Shown here: positions 34,513-43,707 of the stretch, in pieces | Layout: every line of letters starts with the position of its first letter | Position numbering within the stretch: the stretch's first letter is position 1 | Source of the DNA: RGIG5612 sp017511185 | GTDB lineage: Bacteria; Bacillota; Clostridia; Lachnospirales; Lachnospiraceae | Direction of reading: 5' to 3' | Assembly: GCA_017511185.1 (NCBI GenBank) | Contig: JAFWLF010000144.1 | Coordinates: forward strand, 4,194-68,193 | Length of the DNA: 64,000 nucleotides | Notes under the pieces: model-generated | What the model was told of the DNA's origin: nothing | Databases searched by the model: none | Seen by the model: the letters and a program-made list of their open reading frames with translations, nothing else | Position numbers and translations under genes: made by a program

Positions 34513-35748
34513 ATGGCATTTACGAACACAGAAAGACAACTGAATACAAACCTGGAACTGACCGGACGGGAAATATTATTTATTATTGCCGTTTTTCTTA
34601 AAATGGTCGTGGATATACTCGGACTCACAGTAATACCGTATATGATGGGTTCGGATTTTAGCGCTTTGGTTTTTAAAGTATTGACTTATACTAGCTATGC
34701 CCTGGTAGTTGTTTCTTTCTTGCTGACCCCTAAGATTTCTACCATGGAATTAGTGCGGATCATGATCCTTGCTGCTATTACTGCAGTTGGAAGCTACTTT
34801 GCAGGAAATGCTATTATGTTAACGCTGATCTACCTTTATGGTGCGAAAGACATTGATGTGGAAAAAGTATTCCGCATTTTAGGATATATTTATATTGTTT
34901 TGTTCCTATTGATCGTACTGCTTAGTTTGATTGGAGTCATTGAAAACTGGGATTATCCGGAAAGCGCAGAGCGGGTGACCAGATGGAGCCTGGGGTACAC
35001 ATATCCTACACATACTTCAAGTGTTCTGTTTATGGCAGTTCTGGTGTTTTGCTATATTCAGAAAGAGCATCTGACCATGATACATGTTGCGGTTCTTGAA
35101 CTGATCAATATCTGGTTCTTCTTCAAAACAGATTCCCGTGCCGGGCTGATGCTGTGTGCTGCGATACCGATCATTTTCTACCTGCTCAAATTCCGCAAAA
35201 AAGAGTTTCGTAAAACGATCCTTGGGTGGCTGCAGCAATGGTCTTTCCCGGTTTGTGCAATCCTGATCTACGTTGTTACTATGGTTTATACAGGAACTGG
35301 TATCCTGGCAAAGATCGATCAATGGTTGTCATGGCGGTTTTATTACAGCAATTATTCTATGCTGAAGTATGGTGTCCATCTGTTCGGACAGAAGATAGAA
35401 TGGATCGGATATGGCGGTTTGGGACATACCAGAACAGCGCTGACGGATGTTTACAATTTTGTCGATACCTCTTATCTTAAACTCCTGCTTGAAAACGGTC
35501 TAATCGTATGGCTTTTCATTATAGCCATGTGGACTGTAGTCAGTATTATTGCATTTAGGAATAATAAAAGATATTTAACCTGGGCTCTTTCTTTTCTGGC
35601 TGTATACAGCCTTGTGGAACAGTGGCTTATGAATCTGGGGACAAATCCGTTTTTGCTGTTTCTGGGGGTATATTTCTTCCGAACCATCATCCAGCTTTCA
35701 GAGAGGAAAAAACAGGATAAAGAAAACTTGCAGGTCCTTCGACAATAA
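34513..35748 (+). CDS. Wzy-like O-antigen polymerase, stand-alone
   Basis: 411 residues from ATG 34513, with about ten membrane segments. WFFFKTDSRAGLML matches FFFKTDSRLPFF in the polymerase half of the 7230 fusion, and the large loop HLFGQKIEWIGYGGLG with YNFVDTSY matches LFGQPILWIGNGSGKET with YNYVDCSY there. Thus these two are clear paralogues, while the second fusion (19583-22345) is of another type. No flippase domain follows; the next gene is a choline-binding protein. The ribosome binding site is weak. Confidence 0.8.
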   Translation: MAFTNTERQLNTNLELTGREILFIIAVFLKMVVDILGLTVIPYMMGSDFSALVFKVLTYTSYALVVVSFLLTPKISTMELVRIMILAAITAVGSYFAGNAIMLTLIYLYGAKDIDVEKVFRILGYIYIVLFLLIVLLSLIGVIENWDYPESAERVTRWSLGYTYPTHTSSVLFMAVLVFCYIQKEHLTMIHVAVLELINIWFFFKTDSRAGLMLCAAIPIIFYLLKFRKKEFRKTILGWLQQWSFPVCAILIYVVTMVYTGTGILAKIDQWLSWRFYYSNYSMLKYGVHLFGQKIEWIGYGGLGHTRTALTDVYNFVDTSYLKLLLENGLIVWLFIIAMWTVVSIIAFRNNKRYLTWALSFLAVYSLVEQWLMNLGTNPFLLFLGVYFFRTIIQLSERKKQDKENLQVLRQ

Positions 35749-35767
35749 TAATCGTTTCTGTTATACT
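35739..35767 (+). promoter_or_regulatory. promoter directly before the NlpC/P60 choline-binding gene
   Basis: TCGACA (35739-35744), 17-base spacer, TATACT (35762-35767). The ATG at 35775 is only seven bases past the -10, so the transcript would be almost leaderless, and no ribosome binding site is visible. Confidence 0.5.
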
Positions 35768-35774
35768 AATTAAT

Positions 35775-37532
35775 ATGAATAGTCTAAAGAAAAAAAGAAT
35801 CCTTCCTTTTGTTATTATGTTTGTTTTAGTGCTTTGCACTTTTTTTTCTACTGTCACCGTTCAGGCAGACTGGTACCAGTATTATGGATATTGGTTTTAT
35901 GAGAATGAAGACGGGGAAAATGTGACAGGATGGAATTATATTAATGACCATTGGTATTACATGAATGAATATGGCGTCATGACTACCGGATGGCAGAAAG
36001 TCAATGGACTCTGGTATTATATGCATCCATCGGGAGCCATGCTGACCGGATGGCAGAAAGTAGATGGTGTATGGTATTATTTGACCCCGTCCGGTTTTAT
36101 GTTGACCGGCTGGGGGAAAGACGGTGACTACTGGTATTATTTTTATCCGTGGGGAGCAATGGCTACCGGTTGGGTGAAAGTAAAGGATGTCTGGTATTAC
36201 ATGTATCCGTCAGGAGCAATGGCCACGGGCTGGGTAAAAGTAAATGGCCTCTGGTATTATATGAATGCCTCCGGTGCGATGGTAACCGGCTGGCAGAATG
36301 TTAAAGATGCTCGTTATTATATGTCCTCCTCCGGTGCGATGGTGACTGGCTGGCAGGAGATCGATCAGAACTGGTATTATTTTGATCCATCGGGGGCAAT
36401 GCAGACTGGCTGGATCGTGGTCGATGAAGAAAAGTTCTTATTGAACGAAGATGGAATCAGGCAGACCGGCTGGATCGAACAGGATAATAAACGGTTCTAT
36501 TTAGACCAGAAAACCGGATCAATGCATATCGGATGGCTTGATCTGGATGATGTTCGTTATTACCTCAATGCAGATGGAGTTATGCAGACTGGCTGGCAGG
36601 AGATCAACGGAAACTGGTATTACTTTGATGAGACCGGTGAGATGCAGACCGGTTGGTTGAAATTTGAAGACAAATGGTATTATCTGGATGAGACCGGTGA
36701 AATGCTCACTGGTTGGGTAACAAGTGGTACTTGCCGCTACTATTTAGATGAAACCGGTGTGATGCAGACGGGATGGCTTGACTATGAAGGGAACCGCTAT
36801 TATTTAAATGATGGTGGATCCATGCTGACAGGCTGGGGGATGCAGAATGACTGTTGGTATTATTTTGATTCCGATGGTGTGATGCAGACCGGCTGGACGT
36901 GGGTCAAAGGTGTCTGGTACTTCATGGATGAAGATGGTGTGATGCAGACTGGTTGGCTCTATGATGGCAAAGATTGGTATTATCTTGAGTCTTCCGGGGC
37001 AATGGCAACTGGTTGGCTGGAATGGAATGACAAAACATATTATCTGTCCTCCTCTGGAGCAATGGTAACAGGCGAGCAGGTAATAGATGGAGTTACATAT
37101 TATTTTAATGATTCCGGAGCACTGGAAGCAATGGATGTTCCTTCCAACCCGGAACTGGGGCAGGAGATCGTTGATTTTGCGATGCAGTGGGTCGGAGTTA
37201 CGCCGTATGTTCCTGCTTATCTGAGATGGGATGGTACTAAGATGACAAACTCTCTGACAGAGGGGACAGATTGTTCCGGATTTGTTCATTTGATCTTTGA
37301 AGAGTTTGGATATGATCTGCCGGTATCTTCTCTTTCTTATCAGTATGATGTTGGAATTCGTATCCCGTATGAGATGATGATCCCGGGAGATATCGTTGTA
37401 TTTGGCTATGGGAGCCATGTCGGAATCTACGCCGGGGACGGAAAAATGGTTCATTGTGCGACACCGGAATCCGGTACTGTATATGCATATGTATATGAAA
37501 TGCCATCGGCTTGCGTAAGGGTAGTCTGGTAA
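35775..37532 (+). CDS. choline-binding repeat protein with C-terminal NlpC/P60 peptidase
   Basis: 585 residues. A signal peptide (KKKRILPFVIMFVLVLCTFFSTVTVQA) ends near residue 31. About 20 choline-binding repeats of some 20 residues (TGWxxxxxxWYYxxxxGxM) fill 34-455, and NlpC/P60 covers about 458-585. Catalytic residues are Cys500 in TDCSGFV, His548 in GSHVGIY and His560 in MVHCATP. Such enzymes cut peptide stems of peptidoglycan, and the repeats bind choline on surface teichoic acid or glycan. It is secreted and held at the cell surface. Repeat number is high for the family. A putative leaderless promoter lies directly upstream. Confidence 0.9.
   Translation: MNSLKKKRILPFVIMFVLVLCTFFSTVTVQADWYQYYGYWFYENEDGENVTGWNYINDHWYYMNEYGVMTTGWQKVNGLWYYMHPSGAMLTGWQKVDGVWYYLTPSGFMLTGWGKDGDYWYYFYPWGAMATGWVKVKDVWYYMYPSGAMATGWVKVNGLWYYMNASGAMVTGWQNVKDARYYMSSSGAMVTGWQEIDQNWYYFDPSGAMQTGWIVVDEEKFLLNEDGIRQTGWIEQDNKRFYLDQKTGSMHIGWLDLDDVRYYLNADGVMQTGWQEINGNWYYFDETGEMQTGWLKFEDKWYYLDETGEMLTGWVTSGTCRYYLDETGVMQTGWLDYEGNRYYLNDGGSMLTGWGMQNDCWYYFDSDGVMQTGWTWVKGVWYFMDEDGVMQTGWLYDGKDWYYLESSGAMATGWLEWNDKTYYLSSSGAMVTGEQVIDGVTYYFNDSGALEAMDVPSNPELGQEIVDFAMQWVGVTPYVPAYLRWDGTKMTNSLTEGTDCSGFVHLIFEEFGYDLPVSSLSYQYDVGIRIPYEMMIPGDIVVFGYGSHVGIYAGDGKMVHCATPESGTVYAYVYEMPSACVRVVW
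36001..36420 (+). repeat. tandem 60-bp repeats encoding choline-binding modules
   Basis: At least seven consecutive units have an exact 60-base period, each beginning with a variable aaGT(g/a)gA..tGG segment and containing TGGTATTAT and GCxATG.GACCGG. Units before and after have the same pattern with codon insertions. They encode WYY...G..TGW repeats. Exact period and high identity suggest unequal crossover. Confidence 0.75.
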
Positions 37533-38507
37533 TTGGGCAAAAAATTAATGACAAAAAAGAATCTGCTTATCTGTGCAGCAGTGATCCTGGCAGGGGTCAT
37601 TGCTGCGCTTCTTATTATTTTTATTCCGAACAGTAAGTACTATAGTGTTGCAGATGCAGACAGTTTTTCCAAGTGGCATCAGAAGATCATTTACAAAGGG
37701 AACCGTTATCATCGGAATAAGGATATTTCTCCGGTGCTGTTTCTGGGGGTCGATCATGCAGACGGACTGGATGATGCCATCTACATGGGAAGAGGCGGCC
37801 GTTCGGATACAATCTATGTTTTTCTTCTGAATAAAAAAGAAAAAACGAATACGCTGCTTTCTATTTCCAGAGATGCCATGACAGAAGTGGATGTATACAA
37901 CCCGGAAGGAGAATACTATTACTCTGGTGTGATGCAGGTGACAATGCAGTATGCTTATGGGAACAGCGATAAAAACAGCAGTCTTTTAGCGGAAAAAACG
38001 ATCTCTGAATTACTATATGGTCTTGATTTTGATGCCTATCTGTCTGTTAACCTGGAGGCGATCGGAGCAGTCATTGATATGCTGGGGGGTCTGACGATCA
38101 CTATGCCGGCAGACTATTCCTATATTGATCCGAGATATACGAAAGGGGCAGCATTGACCTTGAACAGCTGGGAAGTGGAGTGGCTCCTGCGCTATCGGGA
38201 TAAAAGTCAATTGGAAAGTAATGATGATCGGATGGAAAGACAGACCATGCTGTTGGAAACAGCTGTTGCAGAACTGAAAAACAGGGGCATCCTTTCGATG
38301 CTTTCGGATATCCTGGATGTAGCAAAGACTCATATTACGACCAATGCGGGGCTTGAGACGATCAAAAGAATTGCTTCTTATGATATTTCTGAAGAACGTT
38401 ACAGTGTCCCGGGAGAAAACAGGGCAGGGGAGATTCATGCAGAGTTTTATGTTGATGAGCCTGCATTGATGGACCTGCTGGTAGAATTATTATATGTCCG
38501 GGAATAA
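37533..38507 (+). CDS. LytR-CpsA-Psr (LCP) family protein
   Basis: 324 residues read from TTG 37533, adjacent to the previous stop; ATG 37548 is an alternative start. One membrane segment (about 9-32) is followed by an extracytoplasmic LCP domain: VLFLGVD, the RGGRSDTIYVFLLNKKEKTN segment with conserved Arg/Asp, LLSISRDAM, YLSVNLEAIGAVIDMLGG and RYRD near the end. LCP proteins attach undecaprenyl-linked glycan or teichoic acid to peptidoglycan. It is the natural last step for the polymers made by this locus, and it is probably co-transcribed with the preceding choline-binding protein. Confidence 0.85.
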   Translation: MGKKLMTKKNLLICAAVILAGVIAALLIIFIPNSKYYSVADADSFSKWHQKIIYKGNRYHRNKDISPVLFLGVDHADGLDDAIYMGRGGRSDTIYVFLLNKKEKTNTLLSISRDAMTEVDVYNPEGEYYYSGVMQVTMQYAYGNSDKNSSLLAEKTISELLYGLDFDAYLSVNLEAIGAVIDMLGGLTITMPADYSYIDPRYTKGAALTLNSWEVEWLLRYRDKSQLESNDDRMERQTMLLETAVAELKNRGILSMLSDILDVAKTHITTNAGLETIKRIASYDISEERYSVPGENRAGEIHAEFYVDEPALMDLLVELLYVRE

Positions 38508-38517
38508 TGAAGGTATC

Positions 38518-38549
38518 AAAAAGCCCCTGTTTTAACAGGGGCTTTTTTT
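38518..38549 (+). terminator. rho-independent terminator
   Basis: AAAAGCCCCTGTT, short loop, AACAGGGGCTTTTTTT. The stem is about 12 base pairs. Because A and T tracts flank the hairpin, it can serve the LCP gene and the convergent L,D-transpeptidase gene. Confidence 0.85.
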
Positions 38550-38567
38550 AATGAACTTTCATTCGTT

Positions 38568-40166
38568 TTAATAATAGTAAACGACGACTTTGGTTCCGTC
38601 CGGGATATTATCATAGATCCACTGTGCATTTTCTATTCTGAGTCTGACACATCCGTGTGATAACTCCTCACCCAGAGCATTTCCTTCGGTACTGATATTA
38701 TAGGTTCCTCCATCGTAAAGGATAGAATGGAACAGGAAGTCATTGTAGAACCTTGTCCAGTAATACAAGGTATGACCCTCTGAGTCATTGAAGGAAGGAC
38801 CTCTTGTATAACTGTAGCCTCCTGTGTGCTGTCCGATATAGAATTCTCCAGTAACCGTGTCCCATCCTTTGGAGGAATCGCCGACCGTACAGAGCCATGC
38901 CTTTTCAACAGCCCACTGGGAACCGGCTTTCTTGTAAATCTTTGTGACTTTATCAGTTAGATTGACAAGTATCAGATATTCCGTATTACTTTTGTAACCG
39001 CTGCCGTCGGTGCCGTAATTGGCTTTTTGATCCATTGCACCGGTACTGATCCAAACGCCGTTTGTTTTGAAGACTTGTGGATAACCCTCAACGTAGCAGG
39101 TTTCCGTTGCCATTCTTCCGGAAACTGGTTCCATGTAATACCATTTGTCACCAAAACTCTGCCATCCGGTCAGCATCCATCCGTTATCACCGAACAGATA
39201 CCAGTATCCATTAATGAACTGCCAACCCGTCATTCTGGCGCCTGAACTGCTCATATAGTACCATCTGTCACCAATATACTGCCATCCGGTCAGCATTGCA
39301 CCGGAAGCAGGATTCAGGTAATACCAGGAACCGTTGATCTGCTGCCATCCGGTCAGCATCTTCCCTGAAGGATTCATGTAATACCAGTATCCTTTAACTT
39401 TCTGCCATCCGGTGAGCATCGCGCCGGAATCATTTAACAGATACCATTCTCCGTCTGCCAGCTGCCATCCGGTCAGCATGACTCCGTTATCATCCATCAA
39501 GTACCAGATATCTTTGACTTTTTCCCAGCCAGTTGCCATTGCACCGGAAGCTTTCAGATAATACCATCTGTCTTTATAAGAAAGCCAACCGGTTAGCATC
39601 ACACCGGATTCGTTCATGTAATACCAGCTTTTAGCATCTTCGACATACTGCCACCCGGTCATCATGCCTCCGGAAGGGCCTAAAAGATACCAGTTATCTT
39701 TATATTTCAGCCAACCGGTCTGCATTATGCCTTCTTCATTCATGTAGTACCAATAATTACCGACTTTCTGCCAGCCTTTCAAAGTATAGGTGCCGTTATA
39801 TAAATACCAGTATCCGTATTTCTTACCCCAGGCTTTATTCACTGTGGATAAAACATTGATCTGAACGGTATCAATATGAACACCATTTTTATAATTTGCA
39901 GTAATTGTTACGAGGCCGTCTTTTTTGGTCAGCACCTGACCATTTGAAGACACAGTGGCAATTGATGGGTCATCTGATGTCCAGACGATATCTTCTTTCA
40001 CACTGTCAGATGCATAGGAAACGGTAAGCAGGTATGACGTTCCTCTTAATACAGGCTGCAGGTCTTCTGCAATGTCAAAAGGAGCAGCTGCATGAACAGG
40101 GACACTGCCAAATATAAGGAGCAAGGTCAAAAGAACTACTGTAATTTTTGAGATGCGCTTTATCAT
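38568..40166 (-). CDS. choline-binding repeat protein with Big_2 domain and L,D-transpeptidase
   Basis: 532 residues. After a signal peptide (ends near residue 27, VHAA) comes a Big_2-like Ig domain (about 35-110; WTSDDPSIATVSSNGQV), then about 11 choline-binding repeats (115-350), and a C-terminal YkuD L,D-transpeptidase. The YkuD motif SHGCVRL has His504 and Cys506, and His480 lies in FHSILYDGG. L,D-transpeptidases make 3-3 peptidoglycan cross-links or attach proteins. It would be anchored by choline on the surface. GGAGG precedes the ATG. Head to head with the LicC-LicA gene. Confidence 0.9.
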   Translation of the reverse strand: MIKRISKITVVLLTLLLIFGSVPVHAAAPFDIAEDLQPVLRGTSYLLTVSYASDSVKEDIVWTSDDPSIATVSSNGQVLTKKDGLVTITANYKNGVHIDTVQINVLSTVNKAWGKKYGYWYLYNGTYTLKGWQKVGNYWYYMNEEGIMQTGWLKYKDNWYLLGPSGGMMTGWQYVEDAKSWYYMNESGVMLTGWLSYKDRWYYLKASGAMATGWEKVKDIWYLMDDNGVMLTGWQLADGEWYLLNDSGAMLTGWQKVKGYWYYMNPSGKMLTGWQQINGSWYYLNPASGAMLTGWQYIGDRWYYMSSSGARMTGWQFINGYWYLFGDNGWMLTGWQSFGDKWYYMEPVSGRMATETCYVEGYPQVFKTNGVWISTGAMDQKANYGTDGSGYKSNTEYLILVNLTDKVTKIYKKAGSQWAVEKAWLCTVGDSSKGWDTVTGEFYIGQHTGGYSYTRGPSFNDSEGHTLYYWTRFYNDFLFHSILYDGGTYNISTEGNALGEELSHGCVRLRIENAQWIYDNIPDGTKVVVYYY

Positions 40167-40261
40167 TTTTACCCTCCAATCATAATTATTTAATGATAGT
40201 TTACAATAATAACAGGGAAAAAGGAAGAGGAGTCCGGATGCTTTTCAAAAAGGATACACTC

Positions 40262-40290
40262 TTGACAATATAAGGATTTTATTTCATAAT
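40262..40290 (+). promoter_or_regulatory. strong promoter of the choline module
   Basis: TTGACA (40262-40267), a 17-base spacer and CATAAT (40285-40290), about 30 bases before the start at 40321. Confidence 0.7.
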
Positions 40291-40320
40291 TTGTTCACGA
40301 AAATAAACTTGGAGATGTAC

Positions 40321-42090
40321 ATGAACAAACAAGATGCCGATGTATTGAACATACTGAGTGACAATGAAACGGTGACACAGAGGGATATTGCTGAAATGAC
40401 AGGTCATTCCTTAGGAATCGTCAACCGTTCGATCGCGAATCTGCGTGCAGAAGGCCTGGTAAATGACAAGCTGCGGTGTACCAAAAAAGCAAGAACTATT
40501 GAGGCAGAACATGCGCCTCAAAATGCCATCATTCTTGCTGCAGGCTTTGGCATGCGCATGGTGCCGATCAACCGGGAGGTTTCCAAGGCGTTTCTTGAGG
40601 TGAAAGGGGAACTGTTGATCGAAAGGCTGATACGGCAGCTCCATGAAGCAGGCATTCGCGATATTACCATCGTCATAGGTTTTCTGAAAGAACAGTTTGA
40701 ATACCTGATTGATGAATTTGATGTAAACCTGGTTGTGAACCCGGACTATGCCACTTGCAATAACCTGCATTCTCTGCAGCTTGTTTCGGATAAGATTCGC
40801 AACACCTATATCCTTCCTTGTGATATCTGGTGCAGAGTGAATCCGTTCCGGAAAAGGGAACTGTACTCCTGGTATGCAGTCAGCAGAAAAGAAGATCCGT
40901 CCAGTGATGTCCGTGTGAACCGGAAGCTGGAGCTGGTAAAAAGGGGAAGTAAAGAAACCGGCAATGAAATGATCGGAATTGCCTACCTGACAGGCAAAAT
41001 AACGGACAAACTGTTAAATAATCTGCATCATTATGCAAAAGATCCGGCTTATGATGATGCCTTCTGGGAGGAAGCACTGTATGAGAACGACCGTATGATA
41101 GCAGAGAGCCGAATCTTTGATGAAGATGAAGTCATCATGATCGATACATTTGAACAATTGAGGGAGTTTGACAGTGACTCGAATCATTTGAAATCCGATG
41201 CCATTCAGATTGCTGCCAATGCATTGCATGCACAGCCGGAAGATATTATAGACATTCAGGTATTGAAAAAGGGAATGACCAACCGCTCTTTCCTTTTCCG
41301 TTGTTTTGGAAAACAATACATCATGCGGATCCCGGGTGAGGGAACAGATCAGTTGATCAACCGGAAAGAAGAAGCGGCTGTTTATCAGGTGATCCTGGAT
41401 AAAGATATCTGTGATCGGATCATTTATATTAATCCGGAGAACGGATATAAGATCACGGAATATATAGACCGTGCAAATGTTTGTGATCCTTTTGACCCGA
41501 AGCAGGTGAAGAAATGTATGAAGAGGCTGCGGGGTTTTCACGATATGAAATTACAGGTGAACCACACTTTCGATATATTCCGGCTGATCAGCTTTTATGA
41601 AAGTTTATGGGGCGATGCTCCATCTATGTACCGGGATTATAAAGCAACCAAGGAAAAAGTCCTGTCGCTTCAATCTTATATAGATCAGCACAAAAAGCCA
41701 TTTGTGCTGACACATATTGATGCCGTCCCGGATAATTTCCTGATCTATCTTGATGAGAATGATGAAGAAAAGATCCGCTTGATCGATTGGGAGTATGCAG
41801 GAATGCAGGATAGTGACGTGGACATAGCCATGTTTGGAATATATTCCCTTTATAACAAAGAACAAATGGACGCTCTGATTGATACATATTATGAAGAAGG
41901 CTGTGATCCATTGGTCCGTATCAAAATCTATTGTTATGTTGCGGCTTGCGGGCTTTTATGGAGCAACTGGTGTGAATATAAAAAAACAATGGGAATCGAA
42001 TTCGGAGAGTATTCCCTGCGCCAGTACCGCTATGCCAAAGACTATTATAAATACGCAATGTGCGAGATAGAAAAACGAAAAGAGGTATAA
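40321..42090 (+). CDS. trifunctional HTH - LicC cytidylyltransferase - LicA choline kinase
   Basis: 589 residues from ATG 40321, with GGAG six bases upstream; a longer TTG reading lacks this. Residues 1-65 form a winged-helix HTH (DVLNILSDNETVTQRDIAEM and HSLGIVNRSIANLRAEGLV). Residues 66 to about 300 are a nucleotidyltransferase (AIILAAGFGMRMVP, SKAFLEVKGELL). The C-terminal part is a choline/ethanolamine kinase: HIDAVPDNFLI (His465, Asp467, Asn472) and LIDWEYAG (Asp489, Glu491) are the kinase catalytic and metal sites. It would turn choline and ATP into phosphocholine and then CDP-choline. The next gene is a BCCT carrier. The attached HTH is unusual for an enzyme. Confidence 0.88.
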   Translation: MNKQDADVLNILSDNETVTQRDIAEMTGHSLGIVNRSIANLRAEGLVNDKLRCTKKARTIEAEHAPQNAIILAAGFGMRMVPINREVSKAFLEVKGELLIERLIRQLHEAGIRDITIVIGFLKEQFEYLIDEFDVNLVVNPDYATCNNLHSLQLVSDKIRNTYILPCDIWCRVNPFRKRELYSWYAVSRKEDPSSDVRVNRKLELVKRGSKETGNEMIGIAYLTGKITDKLLNNLHHYAKDPAYDDAFWEEALYENDRMIAESRIFDEDEVIMIDTFEQLREFDSDSNHLKSDAIQIAANALHAQPEDIIDIQVLKKGMTNRSFLFRCFGKQYIMRIPGEGTDQLINRKEEAAVYQVILDKDICDRIIYINPENGYKITEYIDRANVCDPFDPKQVKKCMKRLRGFHDMKLQVNHTFDIFRLISFYESLWGDAPSMYRDYKATKEKVLSLQSYIDQHKKPFVLTHIDAVPDNFLIYLDENDEEKIRLIDWEYAGMQDSDVDIAMFGIYSLYNKEQMDALIDTYYEEGCDPLVRIKIYCYVAACGLLWSNWCEYKKTMGIEFGEYSLRQYRYAKDYYKYAMCEIEKRKEV

Positions 42091-42096
42091 GAAATT

Positions 42097-43644
42097 ATGA
42101 AGCCAACAGAGAAAAAAAGAATCGACTGGATGCTGACGTTGGTTCCGTTTATTTTGATCATGGGACTGGCTGTTCTGATGTTTATTTTTCCGGACGGCTC
42201 AAATCGTGTGATCAGTAAGGTACGCTTTTTCTTCGGAGATACGGTAGGAATTTACTATTTGATCATAGGTGTAGGCATTCTTATTGTTTCATTGTTTCTT
42301 GCCCTGTCTAAATATGGTTCCATTGTTTTGGGAGCCCCGGATGAAAAGCCAAGATACTCCTTTTTTGCATGGGGCGCCATGATGTTTACCTGCGGTCTGG
42401 CTGCAGATATCCTGTTTTATTCCTTCTCTGAGTGGGTCATGTATGCAGACAGCCCGCATATCACAGAACTGGGATCCATTGAAGAATGGGCAGGCGTTTT
42501 CCCTCTGTTCCATTGGAGCTTTATCCCATGGGCCTTTTATCTGGTACTGGCAGTTGCCTTCGGTTTTATGCTCCATGTCAGAAAACGGAATAAACAGAGA
42601 TATTCCGAGGCATGCCGGCCGGTCATTGGAAAACATGCCGACGGGTTATTAGGCCGGATCATAGATCTGTTTGCATTGTTTGCATTGCTTGCAGGTACGG
42701 CAACGACATTTAGTGTTGCGACGCCTTTGATGGCAAGTATTATTGTCAAACTTTTCGGTATTGCTTTAAGCAGAACTGCCGTTACGATCATCATTCTGCT
42801 GATCACCTGTGCAGTATATACCTATGCCGTTCTGCATGGGTTTAAAGGAATCAGTATTCTGGCAAAGGTTTGTATTTATATGTTCTTCGGACTGTTGATC
42901 CTTGTGTTGGTCATTGGAGGCCAGGGAAGATTCATCATTGAAAACGGTTTTCAGTCTTTGGGAACGATGTTTCAGAATTTTGTAGGCCTATCAACGTTTG
43001 CGGATCCGCTGCGGACATCTAACTTCCCGCAGGATTGGACGATTTATTATTGGGCTTACTGGATGGTATGGTGTATTGCAGCGCCGTTCTTTATCGGTAA
43101 TATTTCCCGTGGACGGACGATCAGGCAGACAGTGCTGGGTGGATATATCTTTGGTGTTGGATCCACGATCGTCAGTTTTATCATCCTTGGCAACTATTCC
43201 CTGGGACTGCAGACGACTGGAGCAGCAGACTTTATCGCACAGTATCAGGCCAGCGGAGATCTGTATGGGCTGATCATGAATATTATAGATACGATGCCGA
43301 TCGCACCGGTCATCCTGGTTCTGGTTCTGCTCACAATGATTGCTTTTTATGCAACATCTTTTGACTCGATTGCTTATACGGCAGCTTCATACAGTTATAA
43401 AAAGATTGGGGAAAACGAAAAACCTGGAAAATTGATCTGTCTGCTTTGGTGCATCCTGCTGATCGTTCTTCCGATCGCATTGGTATTCTCGGAAAGCTCC
43501 ATGAATAATATTCAGTCAGTCAGTATTATTTCAGCCTTCCCGATCGGCATCATCATGATCCTAATGATCTGGGCTTTCTTCAAGGATGCCAGAAAGTATA
43601 TGAAAGAGGATATTTTCCTTTCAGCTAAAAAGAGTAAAGATTGA
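42097..43644 (+). CDS. BCCT-family choline/betaine transporter
   Basis: 515 residues with about 12 membrane segments. The BCCT Trp-rich region is recognisable: DWTIYYWAYWMVWCIAAPFF followed by IGNISRGRTIRQ. MMFTCGLAADILFYSFSEW and FHWSFIPWAFY are further conserved segments. BCCT carriers take up choline, betaine or carnitine with Na+ or H+. It starts six bases after the LicC-LicA gene and takes the place of the unrelated LicB carrier of lic1 loci, supplying choline to the kinase. Confidence 0.9.
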   Translation: MKPTEKKRIDWMLTLVPFILIMGLAVLMFIFPDGSNRVISKVRFFFGDTVGIYYLIIGVGILIVSLFLALSKYGSIVLGAPDEKPRYSFFAWGAMMFTCGLAADILFYSFSEWVMYADSPHITELGSIEEWAGVFPLFHWSFIPWAFYLVLAVAFGFMLHVRKRNKQRYSEACRPVIGKHADGLLGRIIDLFALFALLAGTATTFSVATPLMASIIVKLFGIALSRTAVTIIILLITCAVYTYAVLHGFKGISILAKVCIYMFFGLLILVLVIGGQGRFIIENGFQSLGTMFQNFVGLSTFADPLRTSNFPQDWTIYYWAYWMVWCIAAPFFIGNISRGRTIRQTVLGGYIFGVGSTIVSFIILGNYSLGLQTTGAADFIAQYQASGDLYGLIMNIIDTMPIAPVILVLVLLTMIAFYATSFDSIAYTAASYSYKKIGENEKPGKLICLLWCILLIVLPIALVFSESSMNNIQSVSIISAFPIGIIMILMIWAFFKDARKYMKEDIFLSAKKSKD

Positions 43645-43669
43645 AACCTTTTCCAGATGACGGTATAAT
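43641..43669 (+). promoter_or_regulatory. promoter of the transglutaminase choline-binding gene
   Basis: TTGAAA (43641-43646, overlapping the transporter stop), 17-base spacer, TATAAT (43664-43669). Confidence 0.65.
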
Positions 43670-43707
43670 TTCCTTTGTTAACATTTAATGATTTAAGGGG
43701 AATAATA

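Noticed and set aside
36001..36420. Possible CRISPR array
   Set aside because: Regular 60-base repeats encode WYY..TGW modules in frame; there are no unique spacers.
35826..37554. Long antisense ORFs in the choline-binding genes
   Set aside because: They follow the repeat structure of the coding strand and have no start site or domain.
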